NCBI GenBank assembly: GCA_021201795.1
Contig: JAJQEF010000031.1
Location: 1-64,000, forward strand
Direction: 5' to 3'
Source: Rikenellaceae bacterium
Lineage (GTDB): Bacteria > Bacteroidota > Bacteroidia > Bacteroidales > Rikenellaceae
Length of the DNA: 64,000 nucleotides
This document shows positions 26,078 through 34,528 of this stretch, piece after piece (position 1 is the stretch's first letter; each line of letters starts with the position of its first letter). Both the position numbers and the translations under genes were made by a program. Below the pieces are notes generated by a model. It made no database searches and had not been told where the DNA came from. It worked only from the letters and a program-made list of their open reading frames with translations.

Positions 26078-26943
26078 TACGGAATGATTTGATTATCCTG
26101 CATCCATTTCAACAATAAATTTTTCCACTCCTCATGGTACCGGAAATTTTCATTAAACCCCCACCCGTGTCCGCCGACAGGAAAAATATAAAGTGAAGCA
26201 TTTACTCCATTATTTTTAAGTGCAGTATAATAATCTATACTGTTACGCACAGGTACCGCATTATCGTCATCACTGTGCAAAAGAATCGAAGAAGGTGTGT
26301 GCGAGGATACCTGTTTATCGTTGGAATAAAGGATTTCCATCTCTTTAGTAGGTGTTTTTCCCAGAAGGTTACTCCTCGAACCACCATGAGTAAACGTCTC
26401 ATCCATGGTTATTACCGGATAGAATAAAATCGAAAAATCCGGCCTCGTCTCCGCATCGAAATGCGTGGATAGGGTCGATGCCAGATGTCCACCCGCAGAA
26501 AATCCCGCTACTCCGATCTTTCCCGGATTTATTCCCCATTCCGCAGCGGATGACCGTATGATCCTTATCGCCTGCTTCGCATCGCTCAAAGGAACTTCAT
26601 GATTTCCATTTGGCATGCGGTATTTCAATACAATGGCGTTGATCCCGTGAGACGCAAGCCATCTTGCAAATTTATGTCCTTCGTTATCCATAGATAAGCG
26701 GGCATAACCTCCTCCCGGACAGATAAGAACAGCTGCTCCAGTATTCTTTTCTTTATCGGCTTCATACAAATAAATCGACGGATCGCTTACATTTCCTACG
26801 CGTCCTCCGTCAGCATAAGTTTCCGAAGTTTTTATTCCGTTGGAATTAGGCATTTGCCCCGTCCACAACCTTAGTTCTTTAGGAGACTGTCCGTGGGCAG
26901 CAATTCCTGTCAATAATAAAAACAGAAAGTATAATTTCTTCAT
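26077..26943 (-). CDS. Exported alpha/beta-hydrolase esterase (BD-FAE/acetylxylan-esterase-like)
   Basis: A cleavable signal peptide (FLFLLLTGIAAHGQ) precedes a 270-residue alpha/beta hydrolase. The oxyanion region is CPGGGYARLS, the nucleophile Ser is in GFSAGGHLAS near residue 145, the acid is in HSDDDNAVP and the His is in GGHGWG near residue 260. The family removes ester groups, often acetyl or feruloyl, from plant polysaccharides. It lies upstream of a cytosolic nitroreductase and downstream of a DUF2752 gene, and an SGNH esterase is encoded two genes earlier, so an ester-removing function on glycans is plausible. Confidence 0.85.
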   Translation of the reverse strand: MKKLYFLFLLLTGIAAHGQSPKELRLWTGQMPNSNGIKTSETYADGGRVGNVSDPSIYLYEADKEKNTGAAVLICPGGGYARLSMDNEGHKFARWLASHGINAIVLKYRMPNGNHEVPLSDAKQAIRIIRSSAAEWGINPGKIGVAGFSAGGHLASTLSTHFDAETRPDFSILFYPVITMDETFTHGGSRSNLLGKTPTKEMEILYSNDKQVSSHTPSSILLHSDDDNAVPVRNSIDYYTALKNNGVNASLYIFPVGGHGWGFNENFRYHEEWKNLLLKWMQDNQIIP

Positions 26944-26956
26944 AAATGATTATTTA

Positions 26957-27370
26957 TTAAATATTCCTATAAATATTCCAAACCCATTCCGAGACAACAA
27001 GAAACAATACTATAACAATAAGTATTTTATTCCATTTTCTATAAAGAAAATCCACCAAAGTATCTTCTTTACGGATTAGCCCTGCAATGGCGATCCCGAC
27101 CAAAAATATAATATAAACATTGGTAATAACCGACAAAGGATTTGACGACAGCGCATTTAAAAACTCAAAATTTAAAAGCGCTTTGGTAGTTCTTATTCCT
27201 CCGCATCCGGGACAAGGTAACCCGGTAACCGTTTTGAATATACACAGCCCTCCATTTATTCCTTCCGGTTTGTACCAAATGAAAATATAACCCGCAATTA
27301 TCCCGAAAATAAAGATCAGGTTCTTTAATACAGGAGAAAAATTATCTGATATTATAGACAGCCTGCGCAA
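26957..27370 (-). CDS. DUF2752 membrane protein
   Basis: About 137 residues with three hydrophobic helices and the DUF2752 signature GLPCPGCGGIRTTKALL near residue 50, a Cys/Gly motif just before the second helix. The start is not certain: the frame opens with a TTG at 27370, there is no ATG before the first helix, and that TTG lies 29 nt inside the upstream TM2-domain gene. DUF2752 proteins often neighbour TM2-domain proteins, as here. The role of the two Cys is unknown. Confidence 0.75.
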   Translation of the reverse strand: MRRLSIISDNFSPVLKNLIFIFGIIAGYIFIWYKPEGINGGLCIFKTVTGLPCPGCGGIRTTKALLNFEFLNALSSNPLSVITNVYIIFLVGIAIAGLIRKEDTLVDFLYRKWNKILIVIVLFLVVSEWVWNIYRNI

Positions 27371-27689
27371 ATTTCATATAATTATATTCCCGTGTTTTAT
27401 CCTGGATCAGGAACCAATCGACAATGGTCCAGATTTCCATACCTCCGCAGGTAACAAGTTTTAATATTCCTAAACCCACATCACCTATCATAAACCGATC
27501 TATCCCGAGACTGCCTCCTAATATGGAGATGATAAGCATTGTGATAGGTTTGTAATAGTTGGCGCTGGTTACCATCATAAATTGCGCATCATCCGCCTTC
27601 ATTAAAGTTTCACGAATTTCCATAATCCGCGTCGCCGGAAAATTTTCCGATGAAGTCATCATAAACATATCCACCCTTGACTGTTCCAT
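27342..27689 (-). CDS. TM2-domain membrane protein
   Basis: The 115-residue protein has an N-terminal charged helix of about 45 residues, then two hydrophobic helices in a TM2 arrangement: KPITMLIISILGGSLGIDRFMIGDVGLGILKLVTCGGMEIWTIVDW contains the G-x-DRF-x-G and W-x-x-D-W features. TM2 proteins are of unknown biochemical function. It starts 11 nt after the SGNH esterase and overlaps the DUF2752 gene. Confidence 0.85.
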   Translation of the reverse strand: MEQSRVDMFMMTSSENFPATRIMEIRETLMKADDAQFMMVTSANYYKPITMLIISILGGSLGIDRFMIGDVGLGILKLVTCGGMEIWTIVDWFLIQDKTREYNYMKFAQAVYNIR

Positions 27690-27700
27690 AAATTTGAGTT

Positions 27701-28505
27701 TTACTGGTTATTTAAATTATTCCATATTTGTTCCGTAAATTCGTGAACCTCACCGTAGCATTCCGAATCCTCGTACGGCATATATCGGGCGAGTTCAGGA
27801 ATGGTTCGGGCAAGTTCGTCGGCGGCCAGCTTCGCTACCACTTTACCTCCGTAGATGTTTAAATGCGTATTATCCTTCTTTTCACCGACCCACATAAAGA
27901 ATTTCTTCGATTCTTCCTGGGATACGGCAAGTATCATTGCCGTAGTAGATTTATTCATGTCTATAACAGGTACACCCATTTCCTCTCCTACCTCAAAAAC
28001 AGCGGTAATATAATGTCCATGAGTATCTGTCAAATTACCTTCATCATCGAAATGCCTCCTCGCAATGGAAGTAAAAAGAACAGGAATGCCTCCTTTCTCT
28101 CGTGTTTCAACAATATAACGTTTAAGATTATCTTTAAAATCGGTATGACTGTCCGCATAAAGTTCTTCCCGTTCTTTTTTCTCATCGTTATTTCCGAATT
28201 GAATAAAGACGTAATCACCGGGCTTCATTTTTTCCATTATCGGCTCCCAACGTCCTTCTTGACGAAAACTTTTGGAACTGCGTCCGTTCATCGCATGATT
28301 GCTGATCTTTATTTCAGGACTCGTAATGCATGGGAACATATGACCCCATCCGCGTTCCTGATTATTGTTCTTTGTCGATTTGTTGGCCATCGTGGAATCC
28401 CCGATCATATAAATTACAGTTGGCTCCTCATTTTTATCGAAAGAAAATAACAGTCCACAACATGCAATCACAGCAAAAAGAAAAAAAAGTTATTTTTTTA
28501 TTCAT
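27701..28505 (-). pseudogene. SGNH esterase (CE12-like), signal peptide shifted by one base
   Basis: The catalytic part (from about 28471) contains GDSTM, NGRSS, FGNND and THLN, the four SGNH blocks, in the order of rhamnogalacturonan acetylesterases (CE12). The upstream ATG at 28505 gives MNKKITFFSF then drifts out of frame; removing one T from the run of eight (28481-28488 on the plus strand) yields MNKKITFFLFAVIACCGLLF, a good signal peptide continuing into the enzyme. As written, only a GTG start at 28471 inside the signal peptide gives the enzyme, which would likely stay cytoplasmic. The plus strand gap to meaB is 3 nt. Confidence 0.75.
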
Positions 28506-28508
28506 TAT

Positions 28509-29612
28509 TTATTTTTTCAATGTTTCCATATAAATATCGAAAAGCCTTCTGGCAGCCACGAAAGAACTTATTTTTTTCTCAAGTACATCTTTTTCAATAC
28601 TCGGTATAACAGAACTTACCGCTTCGTTGGTGTAAAAGTGTTCTTTAAGTTCCTCGTTTATCGTTTCGTACATCCAGTACTTCAGCTGGCGGTGGCGGTT
28701 ATTAAGAAAAAATCCATTCATTTTAGTAAATCTAATAAAATCTTCCACTCCGGTCCAAATTTCGGTCAATCCGGTTTTTTCCCGTGAAGAACAAGTAAGC
28801 ACCCTGGGCTTCCATCCTGATTCCGGCATTGGAAAAAGATTCAGCGCATTCACATAATGGCTCCGTGCATAAGCCGCATTTGCGGTATTATTTCCGTCGG
28901 CCTTTGTTATGGCTATCATATCGGCCATTTCCATAATTCCCCGTTTTATACCCTGAAGCTCGTCTCCTGCTCCTGCGATCTGAAGAAGAAGGAACATATC
29001 TACCATCGAATGTACCGCCGTTTCAGACTGCCCTACACCGACAGTTTCGATAAAAATCACATCGAAACCTGCAGCCTCGCATAGCAGACAGGTTTCTCTT
29101 GTTTTCCTGGCAACACCTCCAAGCGAACCGGCAGAGGGGGAAGGCCTTATAAAAACATCCGGATTATGAACCAAAGTTTCCATTCTGGTTTTGTCTCCGA
29201 GAATGGAACCTTTACTTCTTTCCGAACTCGGATCGATCGCCAAGACCGAGAGTTTATGCCCCAGTCCGGTAACCATATTTCCAATCGCTTCGATAAAAGT
29301 GGATTTCCCCGCGCCCGGCACACCGGTTATCCCTACCCTTACAGAATTTCCGGAATAAGGGAGACACTTTTCGATAATTTCCTGCGCCTGTTCGTAACTC
29401 TCGGGTAGAAGGCTCTCAACGAGGGTAATAGCCTGGCTCAAAATGGTAATATTTCCGTCAAGTATACCTTCCACATATTGTTCTGTGGTTAACTTATGAC
29501 GTTTAACCTTTTTAAAGTAAGGATTTACAACCGGTGGTCTCTCGATTCCCTGATTTACTTTAAGGGCGGAATTCTCCGTATTTTCTTTATGCTGATCTTC
29601 GAAATGGTCCAT
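28509..29612 (-). CDS. meaB: Methylmalonyl-CoA mutase-associated GTPase MeaB (ArgK family)
   Basis: The 367-residue protein has the SIMIBI P-loop GVTGVPGAGKSTF near residue 95, a Walker B-like region EAAGFDVIFIETVGVGQSE, and NKXD-like ITKADG near residue 240, in the MeaB arrangement. It guards and reloads the B12-dependent methylmalonyl-CoA mutase used in propionate metabolism; the mutase genes are outside the window. A minus-strand TAACTTTG -7 box is at 29630-29637. It is the first gene of a run that continues into the SGNH esterase, 3 nt downstream. Confidence 0.93.
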   Translation of the reverse strand: MDHFEDQHKENTENSALKVNQGIERPPVVNPYFKKVKRHKLTTEQYVEGILDGNITILSQAITLVESLLPESYEQAQEIIEKCLPYSGNSVRVGITGVPGAGKSTFIEAIGNMVTGLGHKLSVLAIDPSSERSKGSILGDKTRMETLVHNPDVFIRPSPSAGSLGGVARKTRETCLLCEAAGFDVIFIETVGVGQSETAVHSMVDMFLLLQIAGAGDELQGIKRGIMEMADMIAITKADGNNTANAAYARSHYVNALNLFPMPESGWKPRVLTCSSREKTGLTEIWTGVEDFIRFTKMNGFFLNNRHRQLKYWMYETINEELKEHFYTNEAVSSVIPSIEKDVLEKKISSFVAARRLFDIYMETLKK

Positions 29613-29677
29613 AGGGATAAATAATTATTCAAAGTTAATAACTTTTACGAGTAATTATATAAGCTTAACATCCAAAT

Positions 29678-29708
29678 TTTGACGACTCGGTTATTTATGG
29701 TAATTTTG
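29678..29708 (+). promoter_or_regulatory. Promoter of mazG
   Basis: TTTG (29678-29681) and TAATTTTG (29701-29708) are 19 nt apart; the ATG is at 29730. Confidence 0.75.
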
Positions 29709-29729
29709 AAAGATATTACAATTATAAAT

Positions 29730-30506
29730 ATGGACAAAAGACTTGAAAGTTTCAGGAGACTATTAGATATAATGGACAGGCTCAGGCAGGACTGCCCTTG
29801 GGACAGGGAACAGACATTTGAATCCCTGCGCAATAACACCATTGAAGAAGTATATGAACTCGTAGACGCAGCGGCGGAAGGTGACATAGACGGTATAAAG
29901 AAAGAACTCGGCGACCTGCTGCTACATGTGGTTTTTTATTCGAAGATCGGAAGCGAAATGAACGAATTCGACATCACGGATGTATGTGAAGCAGAATGCG
30001 AAAAACTCATATACCGCCATCCTCATGTTTTCAGCAACGATAATGCAGAAAACGCGGAGCAGGTAACAAAAAACTGGGAAGCCCTTAAACAAAAAGAAAA
30101 AGACCGCAAGGGAGGAGTTATGTCAGGAGTTCCGAAGAGCCTTCCTCCGATAGTAAAATCTTACCGCATACAGGAAAAAGCGTCTGCCATAGGTTTCGAC
30201 TGGAAAAATAAAGAAGACGTTTGGGAAAAAGTAAAAGAAGAGATATCGGAAATCGAGAAAGAGATACAAAGCCAAAACCCCGATAAAATGGAGGAAGAGT
30301 TCGGCGACCTTCTTTTTTCTATTGTAAACACCGCCCGCCTATACGGAGTAAACCCGGAGACGGCGCTGGAAAGATGTAATAAAAAATTCATTTCCAGATT
30401 CGAATATATCGAAGAAAAAGCCAAAGAAAAGGGCTGTAATATAAAGGAACTCTCCGTCGGACAAATGGAAGATTACTGGCAGGAAGCAAAAAACCGTAAG
30501 ATTTGA
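29730..30506 (+). CDS. mazG: Nucleoside triphosphate pyrophosphohydrolase MazG
   Basis: The ATG at 29730 gives 258 residues starting MDKRLESFRRLLDIMDRL, the normal MazG start. Two tandem MazG domains are visible: residues 15-120 with RQDCPWDREQTFESLRNNTIEEVYEL and EELGDLLLHVVFYS-like KKELGDLLLHVVFYS, and residues 150-258 with EKASAIGFDWKN and MEEEFGDLLFSIVNTARLYG. The ExxE...ExxD sites bind Mg for NTP hydrolysis. The stop codon lies inside the terminator hairpin. Confidence 0.95.
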   Translation: MDKRLESFRRLLDIMDRLRQDCPWDREQTFESLRNNTIEEVYELVDAAAEGDIDGIKKELGDLLLHVVFYSKIGSEMNEFDITDVCEAECEKLIYRHPHVFSNDNAENAEQVTKNWEALKQKEKDRKGGVMSGVPKSLPPIVKSYRIQEKASAIGFDWKNKEDVWEKVKEEISEIEKEIQSQNPDKMEEEFGDLLFSIVNTARLYGVNPETALERCNKKFISRFEYIEEKAKEKGCNIKELSVGQMEDYWQEAKNRKI

Positions 30507-30523
30507 TCTTACGGTTTTTATTT
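30490..30523. terminator. Terminator of mazG (and of the convergent serine hydrolase)
   Basis: AAAACCGTAAGAT (30490-30502), loop TTG, ATCTTACGGTTTT (30506-30518): a perfect 13-bp stem overlapping the mazG stop. Confidence 0.85.
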
Positions 30524-31796
30524 ATTCGGTTAACGACTGAAATACGGTAACTTGCAGCAATTCATCGCTCCTATCCCTGTCCGGCCAAGGGAACTCGTTA
30601 CTCATAAAGACGATGAACATATTCTCTTCAGGATACACCCTGTAATATGTCCCGTACATTCCGCTCCATCCGTAACCTCCCTTAGATGTCAAGGTATGGG
30701 CGGCATCCGAAACACTATGTATTTTGAAACCAAGTCCAAACTGGAAATTATGGCTCGGACGGTCATTTTCTGCAAGTTGGTTAATCGTCGACATCATCTC
30801 TATCACCCGTGGAGATATAATTGAATTATCGTTGAATGTCCCCTTGTTAAGAAGCATTTGGCAGAACTTTGCATAATCCCCGGCCGTACTGCACAATCCG
30901 GCTCCACCGAGAAAACATTTCTGAGGCCCTTCGATTGCAAAATTCTGCTGGACGTAATTATCCGAAACAATAAAATTGTTTCCTTCCCTGTTATATGAAT
31001 ACAGGGTCACCAGCCTGTGCTTCTTTTCTTCCGGCAGATAAAAGTAAGTATCTTCCATACCGAGAGGTTTAAAGATCCGTTCTTCAAGGAACAGATCTAA
31101 TGACTGACCGGACAGCACCTCTATCAGATAGCCTATAACATCCACGCTCATACCGTAAGTATATTTTTCACCGGGATCATGAGCCAAAGGCATTGTCGCA
31201 AGCTTTTTTATCAGTTCCCCGATCGTTATATCATCCATAGTCGAAGTAAACGAGATACCCGAATCCCGGTTATAAGCGGTTTCATACGGGATCCCGGAAC
31301 TATGACACAGGAGATGCCGGATAGTAATGGGCCTTTTCGCCGCCCGCACGGAATAAGTTCCGTCCGAATTGAATTTATCTATAACATTCATATTCCTGAA
31401 TTCCGGAATATAATGCCACAAAGGATCGTCGAGAAGAAACTTACCTTCTTCAAAAAGGGTCATGAGTCCTACCAAAACAATGCTTTTAGTCATGGACGCG
31501 ATCCTGAAAATATCGTCGTTATTTAGAACTTCTCCTGATTCCCGGTTTTTCCATCCGTATGCTTTATTAAAGAATATTTTACCGTCCTTACCCAGCATAA
31601 CGACACCGTTCACCATTTTCCCGTCTGCAATATAATTTTCCATAAGCCGGTCTACACGTGCGAGCCTCTCACCGGAAATCCCGACTTCTGCGGGATCTTC
31701 AGCCACATTTAGTTTCTGTGGAGTTCCCGATATAGAAGGAATAACACTCATTGCCAAAACCAGTAAAAGTACAGGCAGTATTTTTATTATTTTCAT
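30522..31796 (-). CDS. Exported serine hydrolase, beta-lactamase/S12 family
   Basis: The ATG at 31796 gives 424 residues with a signal peptide (MKIIKILPVLLLVLAMSVIP). The class C-like core has the nucleophile motif SMTK in RIASMTKSIVLVG near residue 100 and Tyr in KYTYGMS as the second element, with a Gly-rich C-terminal block (SKGGYGWSGMYGTYY) in place of a typical KTG. These proteins are usually esterases or D-aminopeptidase-like rather than true beta-lactamases. It is a single-gene unit. Confidence 0.88.
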   Translation of the reverse strand: MKIIKILPVLLLVLAMSVIPSISGTPQKLNVAEDPAEVGISGERLARVDRLMENYIADGKMVNGVVMLGKDGKIFFNKAYGWKNRESGEVLNNDDIFRIASMTKSIVLVGLMTLFEEGKFLLDDPLWHYIPEFRNMNVIDKFNSDGTYSVRAAKRPITIRHLLCHSSGIPYETAYNRDSGISFTSTMDDITIGELIKKLATMPLAHDPGEKYTYGMSVDVIGYLIEVLSGQSLDLFLEERIFKPLGMEDTYFYLPEEKKHRLVTLYSYNREGNNFIVSDNYVQQNFAIEGPQKCFLGGAGLCSTAGDYAKFCQMLLNKGTFNDNSIISPRVIEMMSTINQLAENDRPSHNFQFGLGFKIHSVSDAAHTLTSKGGYGWSGMYGTYYRVYPEENMFIVFMSNEFPWPDRDRSDELLQVTVFQSLTE

Positions 31797-31950
31797 AGGC
31801 TGTAAATTTTTAATAATAGTAATTAGTAAATATAATAAATAAAATTTACACGAAGATTTAACGTTTATAACATAAATAAAAATCAGAATATAAAATAAAC
31901 GGAAATTAAAATATTTACTAATTTCGTCCGAACATTTTAATATATCGAAG

Positions 31951-32469
31951 ATGGCTTTCATAAGAGAATTAAACGGGATAACCCCTCAAGTCGGGGAAGG
32001 AACTTTTTTAGCTGAAACGGCGGTGCTTATAGGCGATGTAAGGATAGGCAAAGACAGCAGCATATGGTACAACGCAGTTCTACGCGGAGACGTCAATCCG
32101 ATTATTATCGGGGACCGTGTAAACATACAGGACGGTGCCGTACTCCATACGCTGTATAAAAAATCAGTGGTAGAGATCGGCAACGATGTATCGGTTGGAC
32201 ATAACGTTAATGTTCACGGAGCTAAAATAGAGGACAACTGCCTTATCGGTATGGGAGCGACGCTCCTCGACGACGTAGTGGTGGGTACCGGCTCCATAGT
32301 TGCTGCCAATTCGCTGGTTCGTTCCGGAACAAAGATCGAGCCTCACAGCCTTTACGCAGGCGTACCTGCAAAAAAAGTAAAAGATTTATCCGAAGAAAAC
32401 AGTGAAATGGTTAAGAAAAACGCAGCAGGATACCTGATGTATTCGTCATGGTACAAAGAAAATAAATAA
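31951..32469 (+). CDS. Gamma-class carbonic anhydrase family protein
   Basis: The 172-residue left-handed beta-helix protein contains hexapeptide repeats and the three His expected for metal binding: one in DGAVLHTL near residue 70 and two in VSVGHNVNVHG near 90-95. The length and ending EENSEMVKKNAAGYLMYSSWY match the YrdA/PaaY/Cam-like family. Some members hydrate CO2, others are inactive in the form isolated. It lies alone between the serine hydrolase (divergent) and the ROK kinase (convergent). Confidence 0.92.
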   Translation: MAFIRELNGITPQVGEGTFLAETAVLIGDVRIGKDSSIWYNAVLRGDVNPIIIGDRVNIQDGAVLHTLYKKSVVEIGNDVSVGHNVNVHGAKIEDNCLIGMGATLLDDVVVGTGSIVAANSLVRSGTKIEPHSLYAGVPAKKVKDLSEENSEMVKKNAAGYLMYSSWYKENK

Positions 32470-32495
32470 AAAAGCCCGTTAGAGCTTTTTTATTT
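32464..32495. terminator. Bidirectional terminator
   Basis: AAATAAAAAAGC (32464-32475), loop CCGTTAGA, GCTTTTTTATTT (32484-32495). It serves the carbonic-anhydrase-like gene and the convergent ROK kinase. Confidence 0.7.
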
Positions 32496-33449
32496 ATGAT
32501 GCTGCCATACGAGAGCCGAAGCACCTAAAATCGCCGCATTCATTCCGTCTACTGCGGATAATAAAATTTTAACTTTACCCCTGAAATTCGGCATAAGGCT
32601 CTGTTCCATATATTTTTTTGTCGGCTCGAGAATATATTTACCCGCTCTGGCAAGACCTCCGAAAAGAAATATCGCTTCCGGATCGGTTACCGCAACTGCG
32701 TTAGCAAGAGCGCTTCCGAGCACACGTCCGGTATATTCATAGGCTTCTACAGCCAGTGAATCGCCATTAAGAGCGGCACCTGTTATCATCTCGGCTGTAA
32801 GCTGGTTAAAACTCAGATCACGGAACTCGCTGGGATCCGTATTGTCCGCAAGAAGTTTGAAAACGGTTCTCTTTATCCCCGTCGCAGATGCGTAAGTCTC
32901 CAGACATCCGCGTCTTCCGCATCCGCAAATCCTGCCGTTAGGATTTATCGTGACATGCCCCAGTTCCCCGGCAATACTGTTATGACCGAGCATAAGCCTG
33001 CCATCTACGACAAATCCACTCCCCAGTCCCGTACCGAGAGTTATTACAATGAAGTTTTTCATGCCCTTCGCATCTCCGTATATCATCTCGCCCATGGCTG
33101 CAGCCTTAGCATCGTTGGTCATATAAACCGGAATCCCGGAAAAATATTTCTTAAATTTATCTACAAAAAATACAATACCCTTCCACGGAAGATTTGCAGC
33201 ATCTTCAATGGTTCCTTTAAAATAATTAGCGTTAGGAGCGCCTATACCCACTCCCTGAAGCTCGTAAAGAAACGGCAGGGAGTCCAAAAGATTCTTGATT
33301 CTTCCGCATAATTCTTCGATAAAATCATTTACTTCGGGATAAGCCTGAGTAGAAACCTTATCAGATCCATAAATATTTCCTTCTATATCCACTATACCGA
33401 AGGCCGTATTTGTTCCGCCTATGTCAATTCCAACGACTACTTTTTTCAT
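32490..33449 (-). CDS. ROK-family sugar kinase (glucokinase-like)
   Basis: The 319-residue protein begins VVGIDIGGTNTAFGIVD, the ATP-binding phosphate-1 loop, and has the ROK zinc motif CGCGRRGCLETYA near residue 180. The catalytic Asp is in NDAKAAAMGE and the Gly-rich block GTGLGSGFV follows. No DNA-binding domain is present, so it is an enzyme, not a repressor. It probably phosphorylates glucose or a related hexose; the substrate is inferred. A minus-strand TATATTTG is at 33471-33478. Confidence 0.92.
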   Translation of the reverse strand: MKKVVVGIDIGGTNTAFGIVDIEGNIYGSDKVSTQAYPEVNDFIEELCGRIKNLLDSLPFLYELQGVGIGAPNANYFKGTIEDAANLPWKGIVFFVDKFKKYFSGIPVYMTNDAKAAAMGEMIYGDAKGMKNFIVITLGTGLGSGFVVDGRLMLGHNSIAGELGHVTINPNGRICGCGRRGCLETYASATGIKRTVFKLLADNTDPSEFRDLSFNQLTAEMITGAALNGDSLAVEAYEYTGRVLGSALANAVAVTDPEAIFLFGGLARAGKYILEPTKKYMEQSLMPNFRGKVKILLSAVDGMNAAILGASALVWQHHK

Positions 33450-33470
33450 AAGTCACTTATTCTTTATGAA

Positions 33471-33478
33471 CAAATATA
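33471..33478 (-). promoter_or_regulatory. -7 promoter box of the ROK kinase gene
   Basis: TATATTTG on the minus strand, 22 nt upstream of the ATG at 33449. No -33 TTTG at the usual distance. Confidence 0.45.
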
Positions 33479-33520
33479 ACTATTAATCGGCGATCACCCC
33501 ATTTTCTTTTCCGTTTTTTG

Positions 33521-33528
33521 TAACTTTG
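33521..33528 (+). promoter_or_regulatory. -7 promoter box of the polyprenyl synthase operon
   Basis: TAACTTTG fits TAnnTTTG and lies 25 nt before the ATG at 33554; the -33 element is weak. The region is shared with the divergent ROK kinase promoter. Confidence 0.45.
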
Positions 33529-33553
33529 TAAAATTCTTTTAAACATAGTTAAA

Positions 33554-34528
33554 ATGCGTACACTCGAAGAACTGGCGGAAATTACCGAAAGATCGATTAT
33601 CGGCCTTACGTTCCCTGACGAACCCCGGAAATTATTCTCTCCTGTAAAATACACCCTTGAAGCAGGAGGAAAAAGAATAAGACCGCTTCTGGCCCTCGCC
33701 GCCTGTAATATGTTCAATGATAATGCCATCGAGGCCATAGATATAGCGTTGGGCATCGAGGTTTTCCATAATTTCACCCTTCTTCATGACGACATTATGG
33801 ATAACGCGGGCCTCCGTCGCGGAAGACCTACGGTACATAAAAAATGGGATGAAAACACTGCTATATTATCCGGTGACGCAATGGTCATCTATTCCTACGA
33901 ACTTATTTCGAGATGCAAACCTGCCATACTCGGACAGATCCTGAAAATATTCAATTCCGTAGCATTAGGTGTCTGCCAGGGTCAGCAATACGATATGGAC
34001 TTCGAGACATCCGGCACAGTTTCCATCCCTGAGTACATGGAAATGATACGCCTTAAAACTGCGGTGCTTTTAGCAGGGGCGGCACAGATGGGAGCCCTGG
34101 CAGGAGGAGCATCTTACGAGAATTCACAAAAAATGTACGATTTCGGAATTGTGCTGGGCCTTGGTTTTCAATTACAGGACGATGTTCTGGATACTTACGG
34201 GGACCCTGAGACATTCGGAAAAAATATCGGCGGAGACATTGAAAGCAACAAAAAAACGTTTCTGATGTTAAAAGCCCTTGAAACAGCCGGCGAAGACGAT
34301 AAGAAAAAACTTCTGTCGCTGATCGAATGCAAAGACATCGATAAAACGGAAAAATTCAATGCAGTGAAAGAAATTTACGACCGCTGTAATGTAAAAGAAT
34401 CTACAGGAACCGAGATAGAGAAATTACATAATAAGGCTGTCGGGATTTTAAACGGGATCGATTTACCGGACGACAGAAAAAATACGATTAGAGAAATTAT
34501 CGAGGTTCTTATTAAACGTGACAAATAA
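33554..34528 (+). CDS. Polyprenyl (geranylgeranyl/farnesyl-type) diphosphate synthase
   Basis: The 324-residue protein has the two Asp-rich motifs of trans-isoprenyl synthases: DDIMD at residues 79-83 followed by RRGRPTVH, and QLQDDVLDTYGD near residue 210. GGKRIRPLL near residue 48 binds the diphosphate. It makes the prenyl diphosphate used for quinones or, in this window, possibly for the carotenoid operon at 58-64 kb. Chain length cannot be assigned with confidence. It overlaps the U32 protease start by 1 nt. Confidence 0.92.
   Translation: MRTLEELAEITERSIIGLTFPDEPRKLFSPVKYTLEAGGKRIRPLLALAACNMFNDNAIEAIDIALGIEVFHNFTLLHDDIMDNAGLRRGRPTVHKKWDENTAILSGDAMVIYSYELISRCKPAILGQILKIFNSVALGVCQGQQYDMDFETSGTVSIPEYMEMIRLKTAVLLAGAAQMGALAGGASYENSQKMYDFGIVLGLGFQLQDDVLDTYGDPETFGKNIGGDIESNKKTFLMLKALETAGEDDKKKLLSLIECKDIDKTEKFNAVKEIYDRCNVKESTGTEIEKLHNKAVGILNGIDLPDDRKNTIREIIEVLIKRDK

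Noticed and set aside
30522..31961. Longer start of the serine hydrolase (55 extra residues)
   Set aside because: The extension is a hydrophobic low-complexity stretch before a proper signal peptide at 31796, so the shorter start is preferred.
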